Source: Pogona vitticeps (Eukaryota; Chordata; Lepidosauria; Squamata; Agamidae). From it: 64,000 bases of DNA. The position numbers and the translations under genes were made by a program. Shown here one piece after another: positions 40,256-50,149 of this stretch (its first letter is position 1; each line of letters begins with the position of its first letter). Under the pieces are notes generated by a model. The model did not search any database. It was not told the origin of the DNA and saw only the letters and a list, made by a program, of their open reading frames with translations. The stretch is from contig NC_135783.1 of the NCBI RefSeq assembly GCF_051106095.1, positions 190,389,447 through 190,453,446 of the forward strand. The letters run 5' to 3'.

Positions 40256-41639
40256 AGATGGCCTTGTAAGCCGCTTCCAATTTCACTTTTCTGTTATTCT
40301 ATTAAATATATATATATATATTCCCTTCTTCTTTCTCTTTGGGTGTCGATGTAGCCTTTCAGCAGGAATAGAAAAAGAAACCCGAAATCTACCTTAGCAT
40401 TCGCTTTCATTATCCAGAGAACAACAGAAATGTGAAGGATGCCATTTTAAGTGACCAAAAATTAGAATAAAAGTGTGGAGGTTGGAGGAGGCATGGCTGC
40501 CCTTTGGCAAGGATGGCCCTTAAACTGCCGTGGACGACACTCCCCAGCATCCTCGTCCATAGCCATGCTTGTACATGTCCAAGCATCCTTGAAGGTTCCT
40601 CTTGGTTGTTTACTGGGCGGATGGAACAAAATGAAGAAGAGGAAAATGATTGAAGGTAAAAATCATATGATAAACAAGCGTTCATGGATTAAAGTTCTTC
40701 ACACTGGTACAAACTTGATGAAGTGGTGCTTTGATCCATGAAAGCTTGTATATTGTATGATGATTTTTTTAGTGGTCTACTATAAAGGTATTGCCTGTTT
40801 ATTTGGTTTTGACCACATGGTCACCTTTCACTTCAATGAACGTACATGAACGTCTCTCTGCCTCTTTCTGTTTACCTGGGAGCAGATTGAATTTGTTCAA
40901 CGGGATTCACTGCTTCTTAGCAGATATCTCCAAGAATCACGCTCTTAATCTTTTTTGGGGGAGGCCCTGAGGAATTAATGAAAGCCCTCCTTTTCTCTTT
41001 CTGATCTGAGGAAGACAAGGGCCAGGAGAGAGGACAGTGGAAAGAATATGAGCTGGAGAGAATGAGTTTAGAAACCCAAGCCTTTCGTGTCCTACAGCCA
41101 AAGGACAAGACTGGCCTTTTCGTTCTTGGCAAACAAAGTGTGGAATCTGTGGGGTTCGTGTACTGGTCAGAGTCCCCCAGGGTGGGGTTGGAAAGATCCA
41201 GCTTCAATTCCTTGGCAAACCATAATGGTTGCTGGGTGATCTTAAGCCACACACTCCCTTGCGGGGAAAGGAAGAGAGCCCTGGCTGCTCTTTTGAGCTC
41301 CCTGAAGGACTGGTGGAAGAGAAACACAGCTAATAATTAGCATGTAACCTTTTACGTGGCGTTTCTGCCACTGACACCAGTAGCAGGTTTCTTTCATTTG
41401 ATCATGCACATAGCTTACCTGTGCTATGGATGGAAGAAGATCCTGGCTTTTGGTTCTTACCATGGCCATCATTCTTGCTCATTCAAATCTGAACTGCAAG
41501 GAGGGTCAAACAAGGGTGCCATCAGCTGACTGTCCATCTGAGGGGGAAAAAAGCATGGATTCCCCTCCCAGAGGTGTGCATGTGTTAAATGTAGATTTTG
41601 ACATAGCAAAATCTGCTCAAGATGATGTCGGGGTCTTTT
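40256..41639. other. Intergenic, mostly unassigned
   Basis: A piece near 40715-40795 (TTGATGAAGTGGTGCTTTGA, CATGAAAGCTTGTAT) resembles a dispersed reptile repeat (ACTTGATGAAGTGG type, possibly hAT). Otherwise no feature seen. Confidence 0.4.
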
Positions 41640-41972
41640 CCGATGTTGCTCCCATCCTTTAAAACTTTCAAAAACTCACCCGTTTTTAATGTTTTACAGA
41701 CCCGGTCAAGGTTATCACACGTCCTTCTGTAGTCAGCCTTCCACTTCAGGCAGCCTTTCAAACAGGAAATGGTCGCAGGAATGCTGGTTTTTAATTTTTC
41801 ACTTACAGATTTCTAAATGGTTTTTAATCTTAATGTAGGGTTAATTTAAAAAATTATATTTACATAGCATTTTAACACGGGTTTATAGTTTTATCTGTTA
41901 TGAGCTGCCTTAAGTCCCCTATGAGGAGAAAGGCAGTGAATAAATGAGTAAATTAGTAAATGAATAACCAAC
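41640..41972 (+). mobile_element. LINE 3' end (L2/CR1-like)
   Basis: Ends with the typical GTTATGAGCTGCCTTAAGTC, then CCCTATGAGGAGAAAGGCAG and a GAATAAATGAGTAAA repeat tail. The opening (CCTTTAAAACTTTCAAAAAC) fits the C-terminal coding end. Clade from memory. Confidence 0.55.
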
Positions 41973-43072
41973 CAGCCAACCACATCACCCTGTCACTTAT
42001 AGTATCCCTGCCCCATTTCTCTACCATCATTTCTTCCATCTTACGTCTTTTCTCAATACTTCCATTAAAGACAAGTCCTGCTCCATGTCAGGTCAGTGGC
42101 AGCCTTTCCAGCAGGCTGCAGGAGGAGAGGAGAGGACCAGCTGTGTTTCTACCCCCTTCAGCATTTGGCAAGTGGTAGGTTTTGCATCAGGCTCCCTAAA
42201 CCCTTGTCATCCAGATGTTTTTAATAAGAACTATCCCCTAAACAGGCCTTCTTCCTTTCTCTTCCCCTTTCCTAATGTGTCGGTAGTTTTGAATGAAGAC
42301 TGGAAGCCTGAGAGCAGGAGATCTCATGCTATTTATCCTCGCAAGCTGCTCTCAAAACCTTTTTGTCTAAGGTGGGGTGAGGTGGAAATACATTCAACAA
42401 GCAAGTGCAAGCAAACATAAATTAACTGGTGTTCAAGGAACAATAATAATCCTTTATTATGTTAACATGAAGTATTGGGCTAGAACTGAAAAAGGGTTGA
42501 TGGACTTAACCTTACAATGTTTTTTTTAAAAAAATGGAATATCCTTGCATTGACCGGAACAGCCTAACCTGAAAGTTACTTGAAATCAAAAAGGCCTCAA
42601 ATTAAATCTCACAGATTTAGATAACTTCTGTGCATTGTTACTTGAAAGGAGGACTGACTAACGGTTAGAGTCATAGGGGCTGGAGCCGGAAAGAGTAGTT
42701 CACTCCCAGCCCTGTGTGCAAAATTTAATCAAGCCAATGCATCTTTTTTTGATGGCCCACTGATAGCGTGCTACTGCCAGGTAAATACACATATACTGTA
42801 TTTAACTGCCTCCTTGTTTTGGAACAGGTGTCATTGAAATAGTTGTCGTTTAAAATGGTGTTTCTGCTCGAGTACTCTGCCTGCTTATTTGCAAAGCCCA
42901 TCTGAATTTAGTCTGAGTCTGCACAATTACAGATTTGAGACTGAAATATAAATGAGTGTAAGATTTGGCTCCTTATTCTTATATGCCAAAAATTAACAAA
43001 AATTTGGATGATCACCACTGTCTTAAAAGGAAAAAAACGTGGAGCTTTTGACAGTGAAAAGCTGTAAGATAT
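41973..43072. other. Intergenic, nothing recognised
   Basis: No gene or clear repeat. Confidence 0.35.
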
Positions 43073-43206
43073 GGATAGCTCAGTGGCTTAGGTATCCGAC
43101 TGTTGAGCTAGAGACTGGGAGTTCAATTCCCCCCCACTGTGCCTCCTTGGCCGGGGCTGGACTCCATGATCTCTGGAGGGTCCCTTCCAGCTAGCTCTGC
43201 AGTTCA
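43073..43206 (+). mobile_element. tRNA-derived SINE (third family)
   Basis: GGATAGCTCAGTGGCTTAGG (box A), GGGAGTTCAATTCCCCC (box B), GGGCTGGACTCCATGATCTC, ending AGCTCTGCAGTTC, followed by a microsatellite. Confidence 0.75.
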
Positions 43207-43226
43207 AAAGTGGTTGTTGTTGTCGT

Positions 43227-43228
<2 letters not shown>

Positions 43229-43278
<50 letters not shown>

Positions 43279-43283
43279 TAATA

Positions 43284-43330
<47 letters not shown>
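43229..43330. repeat. (AAT)n-(ATG)n compound microsatellite
   Basis: About 15 ATA-type units followed by about 18 ATG units; probably the expanded tail of the SINE at 43073. Confidence 0.9.
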
Positions 43331-43396
43331 CTCCAGTTGGGCACAACGGGTATTATTATACTTCATTATAATAATACCCGTTGCATCCAACCGGAG
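43331..43396. repeat. 66-bp hairpin: 30-bp arms, 6-bp loop
   Basis: Left arm 43331-43360, loop CTTCAT 43361-43366, right arm 43367-43396. The inner 17 bp (CAACGGGTATTATTATA) pair perfectly; the outer 13 bp have about four mismatches. Abuts the ATG microsatellite and lies about 330 bp upstream of the proposed STAT1 promoter. Not a known MITE to me. Confidence 0.8.
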
Positions 43397-43620
43397 TTCA
43401 TCTCAAGGGAATGAATTACCAAGTTGCTGTCAACTTCCTAATGCAGTCTCCTAGAAAGAGGAGTTAATGCATCTCGAACGAGAAGTCGCGCATTTGGACA
43501 TGCAGAACGAGACGCAGGCAGCTTCGCCCAAATAAACAATGCATTCCTGAACCACAATAATAAAAAAAAAATTCAAAGGTCTGGCGGAGGGAGAGAGGTA
43601 GATGGTGGTAAGAGCCAGGC

Positions 43621-43741
43621 TTCTCAAGAAGGAGTTTTGTTTTTTCTCTGATTGGCTGAGGGTTAAACCCAGCCGTTCGCTGATTGGTGCTTTCGCTGCC
43701 TCTGTTTCCTATTTCCTTTCTCCGGGTTAGTTTCGTTTTTG
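43621..43741 (+). promoter_or_regulatory. STAT1: Probable STAT1 core promoter
   Basis: Two inverted CCAAT boxes (ATTGG at 43651-43655 and 43683-43687) precede CCGGGTTAGTTTCGTTTTTG (43722-43741). The mammalian STAT1 promoter has a very similar CCGGGTAGTTTCGCTTTCC with an ISRE (from memory). Here one ISRE half is intact (GAAAC on the minus strand), the other is degraded (AAAAA instead of GAAA). No TATA box. TTCTCAAGAA at 43621-43630 is GAS-like, but with a 4-base spacer. Confidence 0.6.
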
Positions 43742-43812
43742 CAGAACCGGGAAGGCGGCGGGAGAGAGAGCGAGAGCTTGTGTGCTCGGCAGGGCCCCCG
43801 CTACCGCATCGC
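43742..43812 (+). other. STAT1: Probable STAT1 non-coding exon 1
   Basis: GC-rich segment ending CTACCGCATCGC directly before GTAAGT (43813), a strong splice donor. The start is approximate. It splices most simply to the acceptor at 52931-52932 before the ATG exon. Inferred from promoter likeness and donor strength; no transcript evidence. Confidence 0.55.
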
Positions 43813-46442
43813 GTAAGTTCAGGCTTTTTGGAGGGCATGCACCTGGAGTGGGGCTTTCCTAAGGAGGGCGTTTAGAAAGCTCAAACAGGGAGCTCTCTCT
43901 CTGTGTTGTTGTTATTGTTATTATTGTTGTTCTGTGCTGTCAAGTTGCCTCGGACTTGCTCTGTCTTCGGCAGCCGTGCTGAGCTCTTGTAAACCCGTGC
44001 CTGTGACTTCCAGGTTGTGTGGCCAGCAGCAAACTCGGAGTCCATGCAGATCCGTGTATGTCATGTCATTTCATCACGTGGGAAATCAGATCTAAAGGAT
44101 AAAGAAGGTTTTGGTTAAGGCTTGCTGTCAGTTCTGGCAGCGATCGGGAGTTTGTTGGGAGAAGCCCTCTTCCAGGGATCTAACTCCTCCAACATAGTGG
44201 CTATGCATAAATTTTGCCAGCGCTGTGTATCTGTACATACAGACACATAACACACGGTGCTGGTAAAATGTACATGTCCAGACTAGGCTGAACCTGTTCA
44301 GATTAAAGTGATCTCAGTCCATTCCCCTGTGGTTAGTGGGAGACTGTCAAGTACGTATTTAAATCTCATAACTGAAACCCATGTGTGTAGAATTTGCTTA
44401 ACATGTCACTCCGTTGTGTCTTTCATAGTGCTCCTTATAGATCCCATCCAGGCTTTTGGGGTGAGGGAGTGTTTCTGGATTTTGTTCGGAGGACATTTGG
44501 GAAAAAAAATTCCTGAGTGTTAGTGGATCTTTATGCCTTAGAGCTACAGTACATTCCTTGGATCTTACCACCCATTTAAGACTACTTGCTCATCCCAGCC
44601 AGCCGTCCCACATCCTGTTTTCTCTTAAATCCCTTCCCTTCCCCATGTGCTCAATTTCTGTAATTTGTCCAGGTTGGAAAGAGCAGCCTTCCTTGGCAAG
44701 TCTTTTGATTTTTAGTACAGTTAGACTTGGTTGACAGATTGTATGGTCCAGCTACCTTGAAAATAAGCCCATAAACATGATGATGCTGTGCATCCTTCCA
44801 TCCATCTGACCGCTTGTCTGTCTCTCTACCTATTCATCTTTTACTAGGCTGGCTTGGGGCTAGTATTTATTGTGTTCCTGTTTGCTGCAAGGGGAACCTC
44901 CTGTCCACCACCAGCAAGGAAATCTCAGCTACCTATCCTTTTTGGCAGACTAGTTGGTCATTTTAAAATTTGCTTTTTGTCAAATAAGCTGGTGGAGAAA
45001 GAATAGATGGGTCACCCCATCATTTGTCTGCCAACCCATTCCCTCACCTGCACAAAATTATTGTCAACAGATGATTTCGGTGATGCTAGTGATTGACTGA
45101 GACTTGGGAGCTTTGCGTTCCAGTTCTCCCACTTACAGGGTTATGAGGATAAAGTGACGAGTAAAGGCAGGCATGTAGCCTTGATCTGTTGGAGTAAAGA
45201 CAGGATTTAAATGTAGCTACTCAAATGCAGAGAATATTTTTCAACTCAGTGGCAGTTTAAGTGTTTTCGTTATTTTTAAGAGTAGCTTTTTAAAAAGAAT
45301 TCCACTTTTATTTGAGTAGCATTCTTTGTGAGAAAAGCATTTGTAAGAGTTTGAACTCTTTTTTATTTTGAAGTTTATGATTTTTTTTCCAGTGGAATGT
45401 CTTTAAAATAATATTTGATTGGTTCATTCAGTTCGCTACCTTGGATGTTGCGATCTGCTGCCTTTCTTTGTTACATGTAATAATGTTTTTTTTTCCAGGC
45501 TACATTGACAAATAATATGATAATTGGTCCAGGATTGCATGGTCAGATTTGGATTGTTTTCAGTATGAATCAGCATGGAGCCTTTGTACTTTTTTCCTTC
45601 CATACTGGGGCTTCTATTTTTTCGCAATCAGATGCATTTGCATTGGTTCTCATGATGTGATCACTTGAACTGATGTAAAAAAAGTGTGTGCAAGGATGCT
45701 GGCGGTTGGTGGGATGGGGAGAGAAGGAAGCACCTCTCTCCTCACTAGAGCAAACAGGAGTCAGCAGCTCATTAAGATAGCTCTGCTGGAAATCTGGATG
45801 GCTACAGCAGAAGCTGTTTTGACAAGCTGCAGACAAAGGCTGATTGGCAATTTCTTCCTCTGATCTGCTGACTCCTGTTTGGTAAACTCAACTGAATTCA
45901 CTTGGGGAAATCCTAGTTCCTGGTGCAAGTTCACAGTGGATCAGTCTGCATTTTTTTCCCATTGTGTAGTCACTGCCTTAATCTATTGTAACAAAGCCAG
46001 AAGAAAGTCCTGTGGCACCTTAAAGAGTGAAACCTTTATCATGGTTCACCTTGAAATCTGAACTAGTGTATTCATAGTTCTGGCAGAAATTGCTCTTAAG
46101 CCAGGAATTGACTTTAAATAAATGATACCGCTGTGATTTAATATTGCAGGGATAATATTTGTTGAGTGGTTATGTGCGTTCTCCCATTCTGCTCCTTCTG
46201 CAGTTTACAAAGATCATAAGCTACTGTTTTTGATTACCTTCTTGTCCCTAAAACCTGTAATTAAGGTTAACTGTGGATATTTGAAACAAGCCAGGATAGT
46301 ATGCCGAAGCTATGTTGTTTCAACAAACCAGAGTTAGGATTAATCACTATTTATGTGTTTCTTCCTTGTGGACTCATTCCTGGTAGAGTTCACAAGCTGA
46401 AAGCACCTGTTTTGCTATCCATAGCCAATAACAGTTATCCTT
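43813..46442. other. STAT1 intron 1, 5' part, little recognised
   Basis: A piece near 45990-46045 (AGTCCTGTGGCACCTTAAAG) resembles a dispersed reptile repeat. Otherwise unassigned. Confidence 0.4.
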
Positions 46443-47064
46443 AACCAAAGACATAGAGGTCTTCTGGTTCCGGCTCAGCCAGGCAAGACGCTCATGGCTA
46501 CACAGCGGTGATTTTATCTTTATTTTATGTAATTTTATACGGTTTTTATAGCTTTTGTTTAGTTGAAGTTCCTATTCTACTTCTTGGCTGAAGGCATGAT
46601 TTTAACCTTGGTAAAAGTAACCACAGAGATAATGACCACTGGAGCTGCCGAGAAATATTAGAAATACCTCTGTACGACAAAATTACACAACTGCAGCCTT
46701 GGGAAGATAACAGAAGAAAATAACCACCGCTATTGCGGACAGTAAGCACCTGCTTGAATCAAGTCTGCAAGAAAAACATTTACTTTGTTTAAGAAAAGCC
46801 ATCTGCCTTCGGGGGTTGTTTGGCATACAGCAGGGACTGATCCGCTGACTCCGTCAATCTACAATTGACTCACAGTGAGTAAAAGTCCTCCAAGGAATGG
46901 GTGGAACAACTTGCCCTTTAATGGTTTATGTTTGAGTGTTTACCGGAGCTAAGAAGTGTTTTTATACAGCTACTACTGACCGTAACTGTGAAACCCACAT
47001 TCTTCTCCCTTTGAGTGGTAGTCTGCACCTGCAGAAGTAGAAGGGGACACTAAATAAGCTTAAT

Positions 47065-48852
47065 TTGTGGAGTATAACTATGGTCACCACTAGGACCAAA
47101 AAAACCTATGGCAAGTTAAAAAAGGCTCCCAAAAAGCGAAATCAGAAATCTATAGCAGACTTCTGTGTGGTCTCAGATCAACGTGAACATGTACCCTCCT
47201 ATAATCAAAGGCCGCTGAGGGAATTTACATCAAGTACCCCACTTACTACGGACAATGTAGGCATAAGTAATGGAGAGACATACCAAGGGGCTGCAGTCGG
47301 AACTCCGCACTCCGGAGGAGAAATCGGCAATTGGTCTCTGGACCCAGAACTCCTAGAGAAGGCTCTCTCTGCCTCAATGGAATCATTCTATAAATACTTA
47401 AATCTATCAACACCTGGGCCTAAGGAGAACCATATGGAAGGAACAGTAGGCCCCCAAGATGCTCAAGGGCCCGAGAGTGAACAAACTAGGATTATTTACA
47501 CCCAACTACGTGATCAGTGTCTCCTCTCAGCTAAATCCAACCAGACAATTTTCAATAATCTGCATGATCTAAAGAAAGAAATCGCTGATACTAAAGCAAT
47601 ACTACAATGCATTGCTGACATGATAAAGTTGGGGATTTTAAAAGCAGCACCCCCCTCAAACCCTCAGAATACTGAACAGAGAGGACTTCAGGCAAAAAAG
47701 GAGCTGGGTACAAAAGATCAAACACACAAAGATAACTCCCTAGCCTTTAAAGGTCAGAGTTACCCACAGTTATCAGAAAAAGCAACTCAGGACCGAATGC
47801 CCATCTCTGGGAAGACCCCAAAGGCCTGGGCTGATCCATATGAGCGAAATGAGGACACAGAGGACACAGAGGGACCTGACCTAACATCCTCTAATCTAGA
47901 GCTAATAACCATAGACGAATGGTGGGGAAACACCCCAGAAGAACCCTATCCCCAGCATCCACTTGCTGTGACAACATGCAAGGAAAATATACAGATTAAA
48001 AAACCTCAATGGTCAGCAACCTCAGACAGTGAAGGGTCCACCCCTGCTGAAAGCCCATCACTCAAGCCTGTGAACCACATCACCATCTACAACTGGCCAC
48101 TAAGAAAACCAAATGGCACCTGGGCCTCCAACTCAGAAGTATTGTGGACAATAACAGAAATGCTGGGCAAGGATTGGGATGCTCAAATGAACACAAAATG
48201 TTACTGCATCTATCCCAGCAAGCCCGGGCAACTAAGAGGCAGGGTGCACTTGATCTTCGCCAATAGTGAACAGGCCCATCATTTTTGGAGCCTGTTGTAC
48301 AAGTTTGAAAAAATAGCAGTATCTTTCAAATGGGGAATACATACAACTTACTCAAATATCAACCTAAGACCGATCACAAAATTGGACACCTACAAACTAA
48401 CAAATACATCCAGAGAAATTCAGGTTCCAGAACAAAGAGATGGCCCCACAGCCGCTTCCATAAGGAGGATAACAGCCGAAAATCCTAGCTATGACCTGTA
48501 CAGAGATAGGGCTGAAGCTTCCACCATTTACAACAGATCACCTTCCAAAACCAAATCAGATGGCAGAGGAAAGGAAACGCAGATCAATGTTGCAACCTTC
48601 CCAAACAATATCCCAATTAACAAGCCTCGTGATCTTACAAGCAAAATCAAAAACCAGAGTAATCAGGTGAAAATGCTCTCAAGGCCAAGGCATCTTTCAA
48701 AAGGTATTACATCCTCCAGAAAAAATAGAATATACCATCCATACAAAGAGAAGTTACATCCAGCCTGCTCGATGGGAACTATTTCCGACTCCACCTCTGA
48801 GTGGCATATGGGCAATAGATATGCCCCTTTAGCAGCTTATCCCCAGAACTGA
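47065..48852 (+). CDS. LINE ORF1 protein (595 codons)
   Basis: RNA-binding ORF1-type protein. Basic N-terminus (TRTKKTYGKLKKAPKKRNQK), a coiled-coil-like stretch (FNNLHDLKKEIADTKAILQC, about residues 166-190), an acidic middle, and an RRM-like region around residues 335-435 (NHITIYNWPLRKPNGTW; RGRVHLIFANSEQAHHFWSL). Basic, Ser/Lys-rich tail. No CCHC knuckle seen. It ends in TGA followed by CTA, in the same frame as the ORF2 reading that follows. The RRM call is by feel. Confidence 0.75.
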   Translation: MWSITMVTTRTKKTYGKLKKAPKKRNQKSIADFCVVSDQREHVPSYNQRPLREFTSSTPLTTDNVGISNGETYQGAAVGTPHSGGEIGNWSLDPELLEKALSASMESFYKYLNLSTPGPKENHMEGTVGPQDAQGPESEQTRIIYTQLRDQCLLSAKSNQTIFNNLHDLKKEIADTKAILQCIADMIKLGILKAAPPSNPQNTEQRGLQAKKELGTKDQTHKDNSLAFKGQSYPQLSEKATQDRMPISGKTPKAWADPYERNEDTEDTEGPDLTSSNLELITIDEWWGNTPEEPYPQHPLAVTTCKENIQIKKPQWSATSDSEGSTPAESPSLKPVNHITIYNWPLRKPNGTWASNSEVLWTITEMLGKDWDAQMNTKCYCIYPSKPGQLRGRVHLIFANSEQAHHFWSLLYKFEKIAVSFKWGIHTTYSNINLRPITKLDTYKLTNTSREIQVPEQRDGPTAASIRRITAENPSYDLYRDRAEASTIYNRSPSKTKSDGRGKETQINVATFPNNIPINKPRDLTSKIKNQSNQVKMLSRPRHLSKGITSSRKNRIYHPYKEKLHPACSMGTISDSTSEWHMGNRYAPLAAYPQN

Positions 48853-48855
48853 CTA

Positions 48856-50130
48856 TTGGAAGGCAAAAAATATAAACATCTTAAGAAGCCTTTGTCCAGG
48901 AATATTGCATGGGGGGAAAACAAACAAAAAGTCCAACTCCACAAAGATACCACAGTTCCAAACACAACAACGACTACCTACCTGGGTAGAGCTGAAAGAT
49001 ATCCCTTTAGCAGAGAGACACAAAGAAATCAAAACAACAAAGACTGGGCCTGTAAAGATTATCCTTTTCCCACACCAGTTGCTCCCCTCACCTACAGAGG
49101 ATGTCAGTCATCAGATGTATCCCTGCCTGCTCTGGAGAAGCTAACGTTATACAAGGAAGGGAACCCCATTAAAATGCTCTCTGCCACAAGAGGGGAAATG
49201 ACCCCAAAGGCAGAACAACTGAACATTCAGGAGCGAAATGAGGCACCAGACACTCAAGAATCACGGTGTGCTCCAGAAAGCAACCAAACATCTGCATCTA
49301 AAATTGAACTTTTATCATGGAATGTGGCAGGTTGGACCAGATGTATCTCCCAAACCCATGATACTCCTTTCTTTCGTAGCAAATATGACATCATTCTTTT
49401 GCAAGAAACTTGGTCTGACAAAGATATAATTCTAGATGGTTTCAACTCTTTCATGGTAAAGGCAATCCCAGGGCGCGGACCGGGGAGACTGAAGGGGGGA
49501 CTGAGCATCCTGGTATCAACGCCTCTGAAAGTGAAATCTACGATGAAACCCCCCCTGAGACAGCTGGCCATGGCAGTAGTACTTACAGGAAGTATGAAAA
49601 CCCTATTGATTATTAACATATACTTACCTCCCACATCCAGAAAAGCTGAAACAGAAGGAAACTGGACAGACCTTGAAAACTATGTAAGAGAGCTTATCAT
49701 GGAACATCCGGATGCTCTGGTCCTGACTGGTGGGGATCTAAACGCCCGTATGGGACCAGATGATGACTATCTGGGAACCAAATTTAAGATGATAGCCAAC
49801 ATAAGAAATGATAATGTGGGGACCCTGAATCAGGAGAGGGCATCTAAGGACCAACATGCAAATTATGCCGGGGCCTGTCTGTACAAATTTGCCTACAGAC
49901 TGGGCCTCTCAGTTTTAAATGGCACAATCACAGGTGATACTCCAGGAAAATATACATTTATGGCAGCAACTAAAGCTAGTACAATTGACTACATCCTGGT
50001 GTGCAGGGGGCTCCTTTCCATGGTCAAAACTCTCCAAGTACTTCCTTACATGGAGGGGGATCATTTCCCCCTACATCTAAGTTTCCACCTAAACGTCAGA
50101 AATTTAGACAGAACCAAGATATTATACTGA
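48856..50130 (+). CDS. LINE ORF2, N-terminal part with AP endonuclease
   Basis: The same frame as ORF1 is open again right after the TGA. The first in-frame ATG is at about 49173. The endonuclease starts at about 49302 with IELLSWNVAGW, then LLQETWSDKD, LVLTGGDLNARMG, STIDYILVCRG and MEGDHFPLHLSF, so the catalytic Asn, Glu, Asp and His positions are all present. The frame closes at 50128-50130, while the protein plainly continues in the next frame (TEITALERVG...), a single frameshift. A second frame is open at 48905-49144, so the true ORF1/ORF2 border is unclear. Confidence 0.8.
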   Translation: MEGKKYKHLKKPLSRNIAWGENKQKVQLHKDTTVPNTTTTTYLGRAERYPFSRETQRNQNNKDWACKDYPFPTPVAPLTYRGCQSSDVSLPALEKLTLYKEGNPIKMLSATRGEMTPKAEQLNIQERNEAPDTQESRCAPESNQTSASKIELLSWNVAGWTRCISQTHDTPFFRSKYDIILLQETWSDKDIILDGFNSFMVKAIPGRGPGRLKGGLSILVSTPLKVKSTMKPPLRQLAMAVVLTGSMKTLLIINIYLPPTSRKAETEGNWTDLENYVRELIMEHPDALVLTGGDLNARMGPDDDYLGTKFKMIANIRNDNVGTLNQERASKDQHANYAGACLYKFAYRLGLSVLNGTITGDTPGKYTFMAATKASTIDYILVCRGLLSMVKTLQVLPYMEGDHFPLHLSFHLNVRNLDRTKILY

Positions 50131-50149
50131 AATTACAGCACTAGAAAGA

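Noticed and set aside
43073-43206. tRNA-like box A/box B sequences as tRNA genes
   Set aside because: They sit in SINEs (also 14480, 17895, 18593, 39641, 39791, 59466, 60453, 62161) with no proper cloverleaf and with SINE tails.
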